A stretch of DNA of 41,544 nucleotides from Clostridiales bacterium (GCA_029010715.1 JAQXKZ010000013.1:1-41544), one strand, 5' to 3'. Numbered from the stretch's first letter, positions 32,220 through 41,319 are shown. Notes: generated by a model from the letters alone, not told the origin. Numbers and translations are program-made.

Positions 32220-33083
32220 ATGCTCCGTCACAGGATCTCAGGTAAGCGTAAGTTCTATATAAGTCTGATGCGCGTGCTGATGTCGGCCGCGGCAGTGCTG
32301 ACTGCGGCGCTCGTGCTGTTCATGATTGCCTACGTGTTCATCAGGGGGCTGCCGAATGTGACCTGGAAGCTGCTGTCGACAAAGCCCAGCTACCTGACAG
32401 GCTCTGTCGGTATTCTTCCGGATATACTCAACACGCTTTATATAGTCATCGCGTCCCTGCTTATCGTGCTGCCGCTCGGCGTGGGCGCCGCGATATACCT
32501 GACCGAGTACGCATCGAACAGGAAGCTCGTCGCAGTCATAGAGTACGCGTCCGAGACGCTCTCGGGCATCCCGTCTATCATCTACGGCCTTGTCGGTATG
32601 CTGTTTTTCTGTCAGGTTCTCGGGATGAAGACGTCATTGCTCGCCGGAGCGCTGACTCTGGTCATCATGAACCTGCCTACCGTAATGCGCACGACGCAGG
32701 AGAGCTTAAAGACCGTACCCCAGAGCTACCGCGAGGGCGCCTTCGGGCTTGGTGCGGGCAAATGGCGCGTAATACGCACCGTGGTCCTGCCCGGCTGCGT
32801 CGACGGCGTGATAACCGGCTGCATACTCTCGGTCGGGCGCATACTAGGCGAATCTGCCGCCCTGCTGTTCACGGCCGGCTTCGCCCATGCTCTCAACGGT
32901 TTTTTCGAGGGGCTCGGCAGCGCCGGTGCGACGCTGACAGTCGCGCTGTACGTATACGCCAAGGAGGAGGGGGAATTTGAGGTTGCCTTCGCGATCGCCG
33001 CCATACTCATGATTTTGACGCTGCTCATCAATTTCGCGGCGATGTTTGTCGAACGATATTTCAAAAGGAAGAAGAACACATGA
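32220..33083 (+). CDS. pstA: Phosphate ABC transporter permease PstA
   Basis: 287 residues; GGAGG lies 7 nt before the ATG at 32220. About six helices. [38 protein letters not shown] and [20 protein letters not shown] are the PstA family motifs, the last being the EAA-type loop. Partner of PstC in the phosphate channel. It overlaps pstB by ATGA at 33080-33083. Confidence 0.95.
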   Translation: MLRHRISGKRKFYISLMRVLMSAAAVLTAALVLFMIAYVFIRGLPNVTWKLLSTKPSYLTGSVGILPDILNTLYIVIASLLIVLPLGVGAAIYLTEYASNRKLVAVIEYASETLSGIPSIIYGLVGMLFFCQVLGMKTSLLAGALTLVIMNLPTVMRTTQESLKTVPQSYREGAFGLGAGKWRVIRTVVLPGCVDGVITGCILSVGRILGESAALLFTAGFAHALNGFFEGLGSAGATLTVALYVYAKEEGEFEVAFAIAAILMILTLLINFAAMFVERYFKRKKNT

Positions 33084-33874
33084 CTGAAGAACTTAAAAAT
33101 ACCGCGCAGGTCTCCGGAGCGGAAGATATTATCACCGTCAGCGGCCTCTGCCTCTGGTACGGGGCGCATCAGGCGCTGAAGGACATTAACATAAGTATAC
33201 CGGAGAAGAGCATCACCGCGCTCATCGGCCCGTCGGGCTGCGGCAAGTCGACCTTCATAAAGACGCTCAACCGCATGAACGATCTTGTCCCCGGCGTTAA
33301 GATCACCGGTAGCGTAAAGTACAGGGGCGAGGATATCTACGATCCCTCAGCGGACGTCAATGAGCTGCGCCGCCATGTAGGCATGGTGTTTCAGAAGCCG
33401 AATCCCTTTCCCATGAGCATATACGACAACATCGCCTACGGCCCGCGCACACACGGCGTCAGGAACCGCGCGAAGCTTGACGATATTGTGGAGCGGTCCC
33501 TGCGCCGCGCGGCGATTTGGGACGAGGTCAAAGACCGCCTGAAAAAGAATGCGCTCGGGCTCTCCGGCGGCCAGCAGCAGAGACTCTGCATCGCCCGCGC
33601 CCTCGCCGTCGAGCCGGACGTTCTGCTGATGGATGAGCCGACCAGCGCCCTCGACCCGATCTCCACCTCCAAAATCGAGGAGCTTGCGATGCAGCTCAAG
33701 GATAAATACACCATAGTCATAGTCACGCACAATATGCAGCAGGCTGTCCGCATTTCGGACAACACGGCCTTCTTCCTGCTGGGCGATCTGATAGAGTACG
33801 GCGACACGGAGAGGATGTTCTCCCAGCCTGCGGATAAGAGGACCGAAGACTATATAACGGGGAGGTTCGGATAA
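33080..33874 (+). CDS. pstB: Phosphate ABC transporter ATPase PstB
   Basis: 264 residues. Walker A is GPSGCGKST (about residues 51-59), with the family pattern [12 protein letters not shown] just after. Q-loop: [17 protein letters not shown]. Signature: [16 protein letters not shown]. Walker [15 protein letters not shown]-loop: VTHNMQQA. It hydrolyses ATP to drive phosphate import. The N-terminal 20 residues ([14 protein letters not shown]) precede the usual start of the domain. Coupled to pstA (ATGA) and to phoU (TAATG). Confidence 0.97.
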   Translation: MTEELKNTAQVSGAEDIITVSGLCLWYGAHQALKDINISIPEKSITALIGPSGCGKSTFIKTLNRMNDLVPGVKITGSVKYRGEDIYDPSADVNELRRHVGMVFQKPNPFPMSIYDNIAYGPRTHGVRNRAKLDDIVERSLRRAAIWDEVKDRLKKNALGLSGGQQQRLCIARALAVEPDVLLMDEPTSALDPISTSKIEELAMQLKDKYTIVIVTHNMQQAVRISDNTAFFLLGDLIEYGDTERMFSQPADKRTEDYITGRFG

Positions 33875-34518
33875 TGAGAAGCCGTTTTGACGAGCAGCTC
33901 TCGCAGCTCAACCGCGAGATGATAGAGATGGGGGCGCTGTGCGAGGAGGTCATCGCGCTTGCGTCCAAGGCGCTGACCGGAGCGGACCTGAAGCTTGCGG
34001 CAAAGGTCAGGCCCCTGTCGGCCGAAATAAACCGCAAGGAGCGCAGCATAGAGTCGCTCTGCCTGCGTCTGCTTTTGCAGCAGCAGCCGGTCGCCCGGGA
34101 CCTGCGTCAGATATCCGCGGCGCTTAAGATGATAACCGATATGGAGCGCATTGGGGATCAGGCGGACGACATCTCGGAGATCGTCGGCTTTCTCGGCGGA
34201 CGATCTGCAGAAAATGACGATCTGCTGCGAGAGATGGCCAAAGCCACGATACGCATGGTCACCGGAAGCGTTGACGCATACGTAAAACGTGATACAATAG
34301 TAGCGGAAAAGGTTATCGCCGAGGACGACATCGTCGACGGGTACTTTGAGCAGGTAAAGGGCAAGCTGATCGAAAAGATCGCGGCCAATCCGGATGACGG
34401 CGAGTACGCCCTTGATCTGCTGATGATCGCCAAATATTTTGAACGTATAGGCGACCACGCGGTGAACATCGCCGGCTGGGTGATATTCTCCGTGACGGGA
34501 GAGCACAGGGGAGAGTGA
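33874..34518 (+). CDS. phoU: PhoU phosphate signalling protein
   Basis: 214 residues in a TAATG overlap with pstB. Two PhoU repeats make a six-helix protein; SRFDEQLSQLNREMIEMGAL at the start, DLRQISAALKMITDMERIGD in repeat one and DLLMIAKYFERIGDHAVNIA in repeat two are the metal-binding E/DxxxD signatures. PhoU links the state of the Pst transporter to the PhoR kinase, repressing the Pho response when phosphate is plentiful. Its position between pstB and the two-component genes supports that role. Confidence 0.96.
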   Translation: MRSRFDEQLSQLNREMIEMGALCEEVIALASKALTGADLKLAAKVRPLSAEINRKERSIESLCLRLLLQQQPVARDLRQISAALKMITDMERIGDQADDISEIVGFLGGRSAENDDLLREMAKATIRMVTGSVDAYVKRDTIVAEKVIAEDDIVDGYFEQVKGKLIEKIAANPDDGEYALDLLMIAKYFERIGDHAVNIAGWVIFSVTGEHRGE

Positions 34519-34637
34519 ATATCTCCTGAAAGCCGGAGCCTTTCCCCGGCGTGAAAGAATCAGCCGTGCACCGCGCACGGCGCTCCCTGCTCTCCGTCTC
34601 CCGGCCGAAAACTCTGTAAGACAGATGGAGGCTTACT

Positions 34638-35312
34638 ATGATATGGTGCGTTGAGGACGATTCCAGCATACGCGATATAGAGGTCTACGCGCTGCAGTCC
34701 ACCGGCTTGGAAGCCATGGGTTTCGGTGACGGCGCGTCCTTCTGGGAGGCCGTGCAGAAAGACCGCCCGGAGCTCGTCGTGCTCGACGTTATGCTGCCCG
34801 GTATTGACGGCATAGAGCTGCTGCGCCGTATGAAAGCAAGCCCGGAGCTGCGCGATATCCCCATCGTGATGGCAACCGCCCGCGGGGCGGAGTATGACAG
34901 AATACAGGGACTCGACCTCGGCGCGGATTATTATCTGGCCAAGCCCTTCGGCGTGATGGAGCTTGTGTCCTGCGTGAAAGCCGTGCTCCGCCGCTGCGCG
35001 CCGAAACCGGCGCAGCGTCAGCTGCAGGCCGGAGGACTCGTCCTCGATCCCGACGCGCATACCGTCACGGCCGACGGAGAGCGCATCACACTTACCTATA
35101 AAGAATATGAGCTGCTTAAGCTGTTCCTCTCGAATCCCGGTACGGCCTTCACGAGAGACCAGCTCTTCAATACGATCTGGGGCATGGACTACTGCGGCGA
35201 GTCACGCACGGTGGACATGCATATCCGTACCCTGCGTCAGAAGCTGGGCCGCTACGGCAGCTTGATAGAGACGGTGCGCGGCGTCGGCTACCGTCTGGAG
35301 GCAAAGGCATGA
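34638..35312 (+). CDS. phoB: PhoB/PhoP-type response regulator
   Basis: 224 residues; ATGGAGG lies upstream of the ATG. Receiver domain: acidic pocket E6-D7-D8, phospho-acceptor D50 in VVLDVMLPG, and the K in YYLAKPFG (about 101). C-terminal OmpR-type winged helix: LTYKEYELLKLFLSNPG, FTRDQLFNTIWG, then RTVDMHIRTLRQKLG. It would bind Pho boxes such as those proposed upstream of pstS. ATGA overlap with phoR. 119 nt separate it from phoU, with a short CCGTGC/GCACGG hairpin between them. Confidence 0.93.
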   Translation: MIWCVEDDSSIRDIEVYALQSTGLEAMGFGDGASFWEAVQKDRPELVVLDVMLPGIDGIELLRRMKASPELRDIPIVMATARGAEYDRIQGLDLGADYYLAKPFGVMELVSCVKAVLRRCAPKPAQRQLQAGGLVLDPDAHTVTADGERITLTYKEYELLKLFLSNPGTAFTRDQLFNTIWGMDYCGESRTVDMHIRTLRQKLGRYGSLIETVRGVGYRLEAKA

Positions 35313-36961
35313 CAAACAAGATATTCAAATCCATTATACTTGTCGCCGCGGTCGTATTGCTGGCGGGCCTAATCGTCACGATGGGCTTCCTGTATGATTA
35401 CTTCGGCGGCGTGCAGAAGAGCCTGATGAACGACGAGCTGAACCTTGCCGCGCAGGCCGTCGGGACCGGCGGCACTTCCTATCTTGAAAAAGTCAGATCC
35501 GGCCATTACCGGCTCACCTGGGTAGATACGGACGGCACCGTCATATACGACTCCCTGACCGACGCCTCCGCCATGGAGAACCATCTGGAGCGTGAGGAGA
35601 TACAGGGCGCGCTGAAAACCGGACACGGCGAAAGTACGCGCTATTCCTCCACCCTGCTGGAGAAAACCGTGTACTCCGCCGTAAGGCTTGACAACGGTAC
35701 CGTCCTGCGTATCTCTGTCAGCCGCCAGACCGCGATGGTTCTGGCTCTGGGCATGATACAGCCGATGCTCGTGGTGTTCGTCGCGGCGCTCATACTCTCG
35801 GGCATACTGGCCAAAAAGGTTTCATCGCGCATAGTCGGCCCGCTCAACAGTCTCGATCTGGAGCATCCGCTGGACAACGACGTGTACGAGGAGCTCTCTC
35901 CCCTGCTCAACCGCATCAGTCAGCAGCACCGCGAGATAAACGCCCGGCTGCATGAGCTGCGTCAGAGGACCGACGAATTTACGCAGATCACCGGGAACAT
36001 GAAGGAGGGTCTTGTGCTGCTCGACGAGCGCGGCACGGTGCTGAGCATCAACGCGGCGGCAAAGAAGATCTTCTCCGCCGACGACAGCTGCGTCGGCATG
36101 GACTTTCTGACCATAGACCGCAGTTACGACATGAGCCTTGCCATACACAGCGCAATGACTGACGGCCACAGCGAGGTGCGCAGCGAGCGCGGCGGGCGTG
36201 AGTATCAGCTGGACTTCAGCCGTATAGAATCCGAGGGCAGGAGCGTCGGCACGGTCATCCTTGCCTTTGACATCACCGAGCAGGAGTACGCCGAGCGCAA
36301 CCGCCGGGAGTTCACCGCGAATGTTTCCCACGAGCTCAAGACTCCGCTGCAGGGCATCATCGGCAGTGCCGAGCTAATTGAGAGCGGTATGGTGAAGAAC
36401 GAGGACCTGCCCCGCTTTGTCGGGCATATCCACGCCGAGGCCTCCAGACTTGTCACCCTCATAGGCGACATTATTCGCCTGTCCCAGCTCGACGAGGGCG
36501 AGGAGATGCCGCGCGAGAGCGTCGACCTTATGTCGGCGGCCAGTGAAACGGTGGCAAACCTGCGCGACGCTGCCGAGGCGAAGCAGATCAGTCTGACTCT
36601 TGACGGAGAAAAAACGGAGATCACCGGCGTTAAGCGCCTGATATACGAGGTCATATACAATCTCTGCGACAACGCGATAAAATACACCATGCCCGGAGGC
36701 AGCGTCAAAGTGAGCGTCGCCTCGGACGCCGGCAGCGCCTGCGTCACCGTTTCCGACACCGGTATAGGCATTGCGCCCGAGGATCAGCAGCGCGTGTTCG
36801 AGCGCTTTTACCGTGTGGACAAAAGCCACTCCAAGGCATCCGGCGGCACGGGGCTCGGACTGTCGATAGTCAAGCACGCCGTTCAGTACCATAACGGAAA
36901 GATAGACCTGCAGAGCGAGCCCGGCAAGGGCACGACCATAAAGGTCAGTTTTCCCGAATAA
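35309..36961 (+). CDS. phoR: PhoR-type sensor histidine kinase
   Basis: 550 residues. Helix one is near 8-30 and helix two near 145-170, with an extracytoplasmic domain of about 110 residues between. A PAS domain follows (GLVLLDERGTVLSINAAAKK, about 230-330). H-box: FTANVSHELKTPLQGIIGSA, with the phosphorylated His. N-box: YNLCDNAIKYT. G-boxes: DTGIGIAPEDQQRVFERFYR and GGTGLGLSIVKHAV. The last gene of the Pho block; a 9-bp stem terminator follows at 36969. It phosphorylates the response regulator when phosphate is scarce, under PhoU/Pst control. Confidence 0.93.
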   Translation: MTNKIFKSIILVAAVVLLAGLIVTMGFLYDYFGGVQKSLMNDELNLAAQAVGTGGTSYLEKVRSGHYRLTWVDTDGTVIYDSLTDASAMENHLEREEIQGALKTGHGESTRYSSTLLEKTVYSAVRLDNGTVLRISVSRQTAMVLALGMIQPMLVVFVAALILSGILAKKVSSRIVGPLNSLDLEHPLDNDVYEELSPLLNRISQQHREINARLHELRQRTDEFTQITGNMKEGLVLLDERGTVLSINAAAKKIFSADDSCVGMDFLTIDRSYDMSLAIHSAMTDGHSEVRSERGGREYQLDFSRIESEGRSVGTVILAFDITEQEYAERNRREFTANVSHELKTPLQGIIGSAELIESGMVKNEDLPRFVGHIHAEASRLVTLIGDIIRLSQLDEGEEMPRESVDLMSAASETVANLRDAAEAKQISLTLDGEKTEITGVKRLIYEVIYNLCDNAIKYTMPGGSVKVSVASDAGSACVTVSDTGIGIAPEDQQRVFERFYRVDKSHSKASGGTGLGLSIVKHAVQYHNGKIDLQSEPGKGTTIKVSFPE

Positions 36962-36968
36962 GCAGCAG

Positions 36969-36996
36969 GGCTGCCGGAAATCCCGGCAGCCTTAAA
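36969..36996 (+). terminator. Terminator after phoR
   Basis: GGCTGCCGG (36969-36977) pairs with CCGGCAGCC (36983-36991), followed by TTAAAATTT. Confidence 0.7.
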
Positions 36997-37030
36997 ATTT
37001 ACCGGCAAACGCGGCGAAGCCAAAAGCGTC

Positions 37031-37237
37031 ATGGAGCGCAGCTTTGCGCACATGAAGGCCGGTATGCTGGAGGTGCTTATGAATGATCCCTCTGTTGAGG
37101 ATAATGCTTTCCCGCCATCCTTTTCACGGGAGGACTTTGTCGGCTTCGTACTGGATCATATGCTGGTCCTTCCGGTACAGGGACAGCCAAACTGCGGTAT
37201 ACTGCTGGAAATCATACGCGGGTCGACCTATGTATAA
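37031..37237 (+). CDS. Short unrecognised ORF at the element edge
   Basis: 68 residues, no recognised family and no good ribosome binding site. The frame is open back to the phoR stop. The sequence has FSREDFVGFVLDHMLVLPVQG in the middle. It may be a remnant of a larger element gene or not a gene at all. It lies between the phoR terminator and the Maff2 remnant. Confidence 0.2.
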   Translation: MERSFAHMKAGMLEVLMNDPSVEDNAFPPSFSREDFVGFVLDHMLVLPVQGQPNCGILLEIIRGSTYV

Positions 37238-37277
37238 AAGCCCCTGTCACGCCGGAAATTTTTGCGCTTAAAGGAAC

Positions 37278-37394
37278 ATGGTCCTGCATACTCTCGTTAT
37301 TGTCCTCGGCGCCGGCCTCGGCGTGTGGGGCGTTGTCAGCCTGCCGGAGGGCTGCGGCTCCGTCAGCCCCGGCGCGAATGCTCATGTGCCATAA
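37278..37394 (+). pseudogene. Maff2-like membrane protein remnant of an integrative element
   Basis: 38 codons. HTLVIVLGAGLGVWGVV followed by LPEGCGS and SPGAN closely resembles the start of the Maff2 proteins of Tn1549/CTn-type conjugative elements, in which TLVIALGAGLGVWGVVNLLEG is followed by NPGAKSQG and a second helix. Here the frame stops soon after the NPGA-like motif, so the second helix is lost. AAAGGA lies only 2 nt before the ATG. Identification is from a remembered family motif. It marks decay of a larger conjugative element. Confidence 0.6.
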
Positions 37395-37473
37395 AGTAAC
37401 ACACAGGAATTTACAGATAGCAGGCCGCGCTATTCCGAAAAATCCCAAATGATTCGCTTCTGTTTGCTCCCCA
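37395..37473. other. Non-coding stretch before the TetR/MATE operon
   Basis: No gene was seen. Together with 36997-37277, the interval 36962-37534 holds only the phoR terminator, the short ORF, the Maff2 remnant and the TetR promoter. Confidence 0.4.
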
Positions 37474-37502
37474 TTGATAAACTAATGCCATAAGTTTATA
37501 CT
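37474..37502 (+). promoter_or_regulatory. Promoter of the TetR/MATE operon
   Basis: TTGATA (37474-37479), 17-bp spacer, TATACT (37497-37502). The spacer is nearly filled by an operator. Confidence 0.8.
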
Positions 37503-37520
37503 GAAACTAATGGCATTAGT
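37481..37520. promoter_or_regulatory. Two operator palindromes of the TetR/MATE operon
   Basis: ACTAATGCCATAAGT (37481-37495, one mismatch) in the promoter spacer and ACTAATGGCATTAGT (37506-37520, perfect) just past +1, centres 25 bp apart. Binding by the adjacent TetR repressor would block the polymerase. Confidence 0.8.
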
Positions 37521-37534
37521 AAAGGGGCGATTGT

Positions 37535-38113
37535 ATGCCAAAACAAGGATTATCAAAAGAAAGTGTAGTTCAGGCGGCGATCCGGTTGATTGAAGAAAAA
37601 GGAATTGACCAGTTTTCCATGGCGAAACTGGCACAGCGCCTGAATATTAAAACAGCATCTCTTTATAATCATATTGATAGTTTGAATCAGCTGTTGGAAT
37701 GTGTCGGTGAAGATGCCGTCCGCCGCATTGCAGGTCAGGAAATGCTGGCAATAGCGGGTAAAAAGTGTGATGATGCGCTTTTCGCCTTGGCTGAGACGTA
37801 TCGTGCCTTTGTCCGGGAGCACTATGAGCTTTACCGGGTCATCATGGCCTTCCCCAAATTGGACAACCCCGCGCTGGAACAGGAAGCCGGCAAGATCGTT
37901 TCGCCCATCTTGGAGGTATTGTCCGGCTATGGATTGACAGAAACACAGCAGTACCACTGGCAGCGGGTGCTGCGGGCTGTAATGGGAGGATTTGCTTTCC
38001 ATGAACAGTCAGGTGGTTTTTCTCATTTCCCGGTAGACCAAAACGAAAGTTTCCGTATCGCGATCCAATGTGTAGCGGACGGACTGCGCAAAGCGGGCGG
38101 TGATAAACATTGA
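37535..38113 (+). CDS. TetR/AcrR-family repressor of the MATE gene
   Basis: 192 residues; AAGGGG lies about 7 nt before the ATG. DNA-binding domain at residues 7-55: SKESVVQAAIRLIEEKG, then FSMAKLAQRLNIKTASLYNH. The C-terminal part (MGGFAFHEQSGGF near residue 150) resembles the ligand domain of the TetR_C_33 (WHG) type. It overlaps the MATE gene by TTGA (38110-38113). Two operators lie in its own promoter. It most likely represses itself and the efflux pump, with a pump substrate as inducer. Base use is less GC-rich than the core, in keeping with an acquired element. Confidence 0.9.
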   Translation: MPKQGLSKESVVQAAIRLIEEKGIDQFSMAKLAQRLNIKTASLYNHIDSLNQLLECVGEDAVRRIAGQEMLAIAGKKCDDALFALAETYRAFVREHYELYRVIMAFPKLDNPALEQEAGKIVSPILEVLSGYGLTETQQYHWQRVLRAVMGGFAFHEQSGGFSHFPVDQNESFRIAIQCVADGLRKAGGDKH

Positions 38114-39462
38114 AAACGAAAGAGGAAGTTTTGTTTGAAGATGCACCCGTAGGCCGCGCTGTGCTTTCATTGGTTATCCCAACTCTAATCAGCCAGTTGA
38201 TCACAGTTATTTACAACATGGCGGATACTTTTTTCATTGGGCAGATTGGTGACCCAAACCAGGTGGCGACCGTTTCACTGTGTATGCCTATGTTTGTATT
38301 TCTCACGGGGCTTGCGAACCTGTTTGGCATTGGAGGTTCCAGCCTCATGTCCCGTAGTTTGGGTACGAACAACCATCAAAAAGCGAAACAAACAGCGGCT
38401 TTCAGCATTTGGACTGCTATTGTTGTATCGTTGATGTATGGAATTGCTCTTTTTGGGATTCGGTCAATCGTCCTTCCCGTTGTCGGAGCAAATGCGGGGA
38501 CCTACGACTTCTGCTGCCAGTATATTTTCTGGACGATTACGATTGGAGCGATTCCCACCGTATTGAATCAGGAACTGGCCCATTTAGTCCGGGCGGAGGG
38601 ACATTCGGCACAGGCCAGTTTTGGTGTGGCATTAGGCGGCGTGTTGAACATTATTTTAGACCCGATTTTCATTTTTTCACTGGGATTAGAGATCGCTGGC
38701 GCCGCCATCGCTACAATGATTTCCAATGTGGTTGCTACACTCTATTTTATTTTTCTTATCGCCCGTAAACGAAATACAACGGATATTTCGTTTCATCCTA
38801 AACACTACACATGGAGAGAAAAAATCCCCAGAGAGGTATTGCTGGTCGGGCTCCCCAGCTGCCTGATGAATCTGATGGGGGTTCTGTCCAACATCACGAT
38901 CAACAAGCTAATGTCTGGCTATTCCAATGCTGCGGTAGCGGGCATTGGAGTGGCGAAGAAAGTTGATATGCTGTCATTTGCCATTGCCACCGGTATGTCC
39001 CAAGGAGTATTGCCGCTGATTGGCTACAACTATTCTGCCCATAATTACAAGCGTATGAAAGCGGCGCTCAAAGTGGACTTTCTATTCAGTTTCGCGGTGG
39101 CCTTAATTGGAACGGTGTTCCTGTTTACCTGTGCAGGGCCGATTGTGCGGGCTTTTATTGACGATGCGGAAACTGTACGTTATGGTCAGATGTTCCAGCG
39201 CATCATTTGTATCACTGGCCCGTGCATCTCAGTGACAATGCTTGCGATTACTGCATTACAATCGGTTGGGAAAAAAGTCCAACCCACGATTTTATCACTC
39301 ATGCGTAAAGGCGGGCTCGATATTCCGTTTATGGTCCTGCTGAACAGCTTGGTGGGGGTGAATGGAATTGTGTGGGCAACGCCGATCGCTGATTTGTGCG
39401 CAATGGTCGTAGCGGTTATCTTATTTGTCCCATTTTGGAAACGACTATCATCTCAATCATAG
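38110..39462 (+). CDS. MATE-family multidrug efflux transporter
   Basis: 450 residues starting at a TTG that overlaps the tetR stop. About 12 membrane helices in two homologous halves. SLVIPTLISQLITVIYNMAD with TFFIGQIGD in helix one and two is the family N-terminal signature, and the second-half counterpart follows VGLPSCLMNLMGVLSN. MATE pumps expel drugs or other organic cations in exchange for Na+ or H+. Part of a TetR-controlled cargo operon in an integrative element. The actual substrate is unknown. Confidence 0.93.
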   Translation: MKTKEEVLFEDAPVGRAVLSLVIPTLISQLITVIYNMADTFFIGQIGDPNQVATVSLCMPMFVFLTGLANLFGIGGSSLMSRSLGTNNHQKAKQTAAFSIWTAIVVSLMYGIALFGIRSIVLPVVGANAGTYDFCCQYIFWTITIGAIPTVLNQELAHLVRAEGHSAQASFGVALGGVLNIILDPIFIFSLGLEIAGAAIATMISNVVATLYFIFLIARKRNTTDISFHPKHYTWREKIPREVLLVGLPSCLMNLMGVLSNITINKLMSGYSNAAVAGIGVAKKVDMLSFAIATGMSQGVLPLIGYNYSAHNYKRMKAALKVDFLFSFAVALIGTVFLFTCAGPIVRAFIDDAETVRYGQMFQRIICITGPCISVTMLAITALQSVGKKVQPTILSLMRKGGLDIPFMVLLNSLVGVNGIVWATPIADLCAMVVAVILFVPFWKRLSSQS

Positions 39463-39478
39463 AAAGAGTAATGTTCAC

Positions 39479-39660
39479 TCATACATGGAATATCAAGGGC
39501 ATCACCGCACAATTCGGCAAGATCACCTGAGCCGGGATATTTTTCTTTTTGGCAATGTTGCGTATCTTCGCTTTCAGACTCTTTGCTTTGCCCACAGAAG
39601 CATCTCCAAATACTGCCGCAGGACATTTGCCACGCGCATCTTCTTCGCGTAAGAGTGAAA
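39479..39660 (-). pseudogene. AbiEii-like toxin remnant
   Basis: Read leftwards, a frame with stop at 39481-39479 encodes KAKSLKAKIRNIAKKKNIPA followed by QVIL. This matches the N-terminus of AbiEii/AbiGii-type nucleotidyltransferase toxins, which continue with a QNYMFERFL-like motif. Here the frame diverges (LPNCAVMP) and stops after 17 residues, so the nucleotidyltransferase domain is lost. Upstream codons (REEDARGKCPAAVFGDASVG) may belong to the preceding antitoxin or be unrelated. Identification rests on remembered motifs. It indicates loss of a type IV toxin-antitoxin or abortive-infection module. Confidence 0.45.
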
Positions 39661-39698
39661 CCGTCTACATCTTTTGATTGATGAAAGGAGTCAAAACC

Positions 39699-39908
39699 AT
39701 GGAAAACAATAAGATCGAAAGAGTTCCCATTCACCTCAAGCTGGCCCTCACCTCCAAGGAGGCCGCCGAGTACAGCAACATCGGTATCAACAAGATCGAC
39801 AGTATGCTCCGTGCGCCCAAGTGTCCCTTCGTCCTGTTTGTTGGTACGAAGAAGCTGGTCAAGCGCAAGGAGTTTGAGCAGTACATCAGCTCCAAGCTGG
39901 TGATCTGA
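39699..39908 (+). CDS. xis: Excisionase-like small DNA-binding protein
   Basis: 69 residues from the ATG at 39699, chosen for AAAGGAG 8 nt upstream. It has the winged-helix/MerR-like fold of Tn916-type excisionases: LTSKEAAEYSNIGINKIDSM and FVLFVGTKKLVKRKEFEQYI. It would bend DNA at the element ends and steer the integrase to excision. It lies 119 nt upstream of int on the same strand, the usual order. GCGGC/GCCGC (39916-39930) may end its transcript. Confidence 0.85.
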   Translation: MENNKIERVPIHLKLALTSKEAAEYSNIGINKIDSMLRAPKCPFVLFVGTKKLVKRKEFEQYISSKLVI

Positions 39909-39950
39909 GCGAAAAGCGGCGATATGCCGCAAGAAGTTTTCAAATTCACC

Positions 39951-39979
39951 TTGAGAGAAAGAGCACATTGTGATATACT
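39951..39979 (+). promoter_or_regulatory. Promoter of the integrase
   Basis: TTGAGA (39951-39956), 17-bp spacer, TATACT (39974-39979). Confidence 0.7.
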
Positions 39980-40008
39980 TAAAGTGTAGTGGTGTGCTCT
40001 TTTCTCTC
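39953..40008. repeat. Inverted repeat straddling the integrase promoter
   Basis: GAGAGAAAGAGCACA (39953-39967) and TGTGCTCTTTTCTCTC (39993-40008) are complementary apart from one bulged base, with a 25-nt loop that holds the -10 box. It may be an operator for Xis or another regulator. Confidence 0.6.
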
Positions 40009-40027
40009 TGGGGAAAGGAGTTCATAC

Positions 40028-41209
40028 ATGGGAAAAAATCTCAAAGGCAGAGAATGTGGTAAGGGTATCTACCAGAGGAAGGACGGATTGTACAGCGCCC
40101 GGTTCGTAGACAGAGCCGGTAAGCGGCACGAGAAATACTTCCAGACGGTTCCCGAAGCGAGAAACTGGATCGCGGATGCAAAGTATGCGGATGCACACGC
40201 GGAGGTTTTTGTCGGCACCGATATTACGGTGGATGAGTGGTTTGATTTCTGGATCGAAAATATTGTCGGAGATTTGGCTCCCAATACGCTCCGCAACTAC
40301 CGTGACAGATACAAGCACAACATCCAGCCGGTGATCGGCAGGATAAAACTTACGGATGTGAAACCCATGCACTGCAAAAAGGTATTCATCGAAATGGATG
40401 CCGATTATTCCGGATCCACCATCCGTCAGGCGTACATCACCATGGGGACGATGCTGAAAGCGGCGAAGATGAACGATCTCATCTCCAAGCATCCCATGGA
40501 TGGGGTAAGGTTTACCAAGCCTGTCCGTGCGGCAAACGACATCAAGTTCCTCACCCGCGAAGAACAGCGTATCTTTCTGGAAACGGCCAGACGCTCTCAT
40601 AATTATAACCAATATGCGCTGATCCTCGAAACGGGACTGCGCACCGGTGAGCTGATCGGCCTGACATGGGATGCCGTTGACTTCGAGAAACGGACGCTGA
40701 CGGTAAACAAGACGCTGGAGTTCCGGCACGGTGCAAAATCGTGGCGGGCAGGACCTCCCAAAACGCCCAACAGTTACCGTACCATTCCGCTGACAGACAC
40801 GGCCTATGGTATTCTCCGTGAAGTGTGGGACAGCCGGGAAGAACGAAAATCTTCTCCTGTGCTAGAGCAGACTTTGGAGTACATGGATCGTCGAAGCGGC
40901 AGCATGGCAAAGCTGGTGATGCATGATCTGGTCTTTATCAACTGGCGCACCGGGGAACCGGCAAAGAACAGCTCCTATGACACCCATCTCTACAAACTCT
41001 GCGACGAAGCAGGAATCCAGCGCTTTTGTATGCACGCGCTGCGCCACACCTACGCCACGCGGGCGATTGAAAGCGGGATGCAGCCCAAGGTGCTGCAAAA
41101 GCTGCTGGGACACGGCAGCATCAAAACCACCATGGATCGGTACGTCCATGTGACCACCGAATCTCTGGACCAAGCGGTACGGCAATTTGAAATGAATGGG
41201 ATTATCTGA
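40028..41209 (+). CDS. int: Tyrosine-family integrase, Tn916-like
   Basis: 393 residues; AAAGGAG lies 7 nt before the ATG. The N-terminus ([20 protein letters not shown]) is the arm-binding AP2-like domain of Tn916 Int. A core-binding domain follows ([20 protein letters not shown]). Catalytic residues: Arg in [11 protein letters not shown], HxLR in [11 protein letters not shown], His in [14 protein letters not shown] and the nucleophile Tyr372 in that last motif. It inserts and excises the element by site-specific recombination. The gene appears intact. It is the last gene before ychF, so the right attachment site should lie in 41210-41319. Confidence 0.95.
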   Translation: MGKNLKGRECGKGIYQRKDGLYSARFVDRAGKRHEKYFQTVPEARNWIADAKYADAHAEVFVGTDITVDEWFDFWIENIVGDLAPNTLRNYRDRYKHNIQPVIGRIKLTDVKPMHCKKVFIEMDADYSGSTIRQAYITMGTMLKAAKMNDLISKHPMDGVRFTKPVRAANDIKFLTREEQRIFLETARRSHNYNQYALILETGLRTGELIGLTWDAVDFEKRTLTVNKTLEFRHGAKSWRAGPPKTPNSYRTIPLTDTAYGILREVWDSREERKSSPVLEQTLEYMDRRSGSMAKLVMHDLVFINWRTGEPAKNSSYDTHLYKLCDEAGIQRFCMHALRHTYATRAIESGMQPKVLQKLLGHGSIKTTMDRYVHVTTESLDQAVRQFEMNGII

Positions 41210-41319
41210 ATGAGAGCCGCGGTTCTGCATCAAAATGGCGTAAAAATGGAGTAGACACCGAAAGCCCCAAACCCGGAAACCCTTGAAAATACAGAGAAAA
41301 TGAAGGAGAATGAAGATAT
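41210..41319. other. Right end of the element, expected att region
   Basis: 110 bp between int and ychF. No perfect direct repeat to the left edge (36990-37040) was found by eye. The ychF promoter was not recognised here. Confidence 0.35.

Noticed and set aside
39453-40025. 190-codon minus-strand frame over xis and the MATE end
   Set aside because: Covers the clear xis gene; the only meaningful minus-strand signal is a short AbiEii-like stretch in a different frame.
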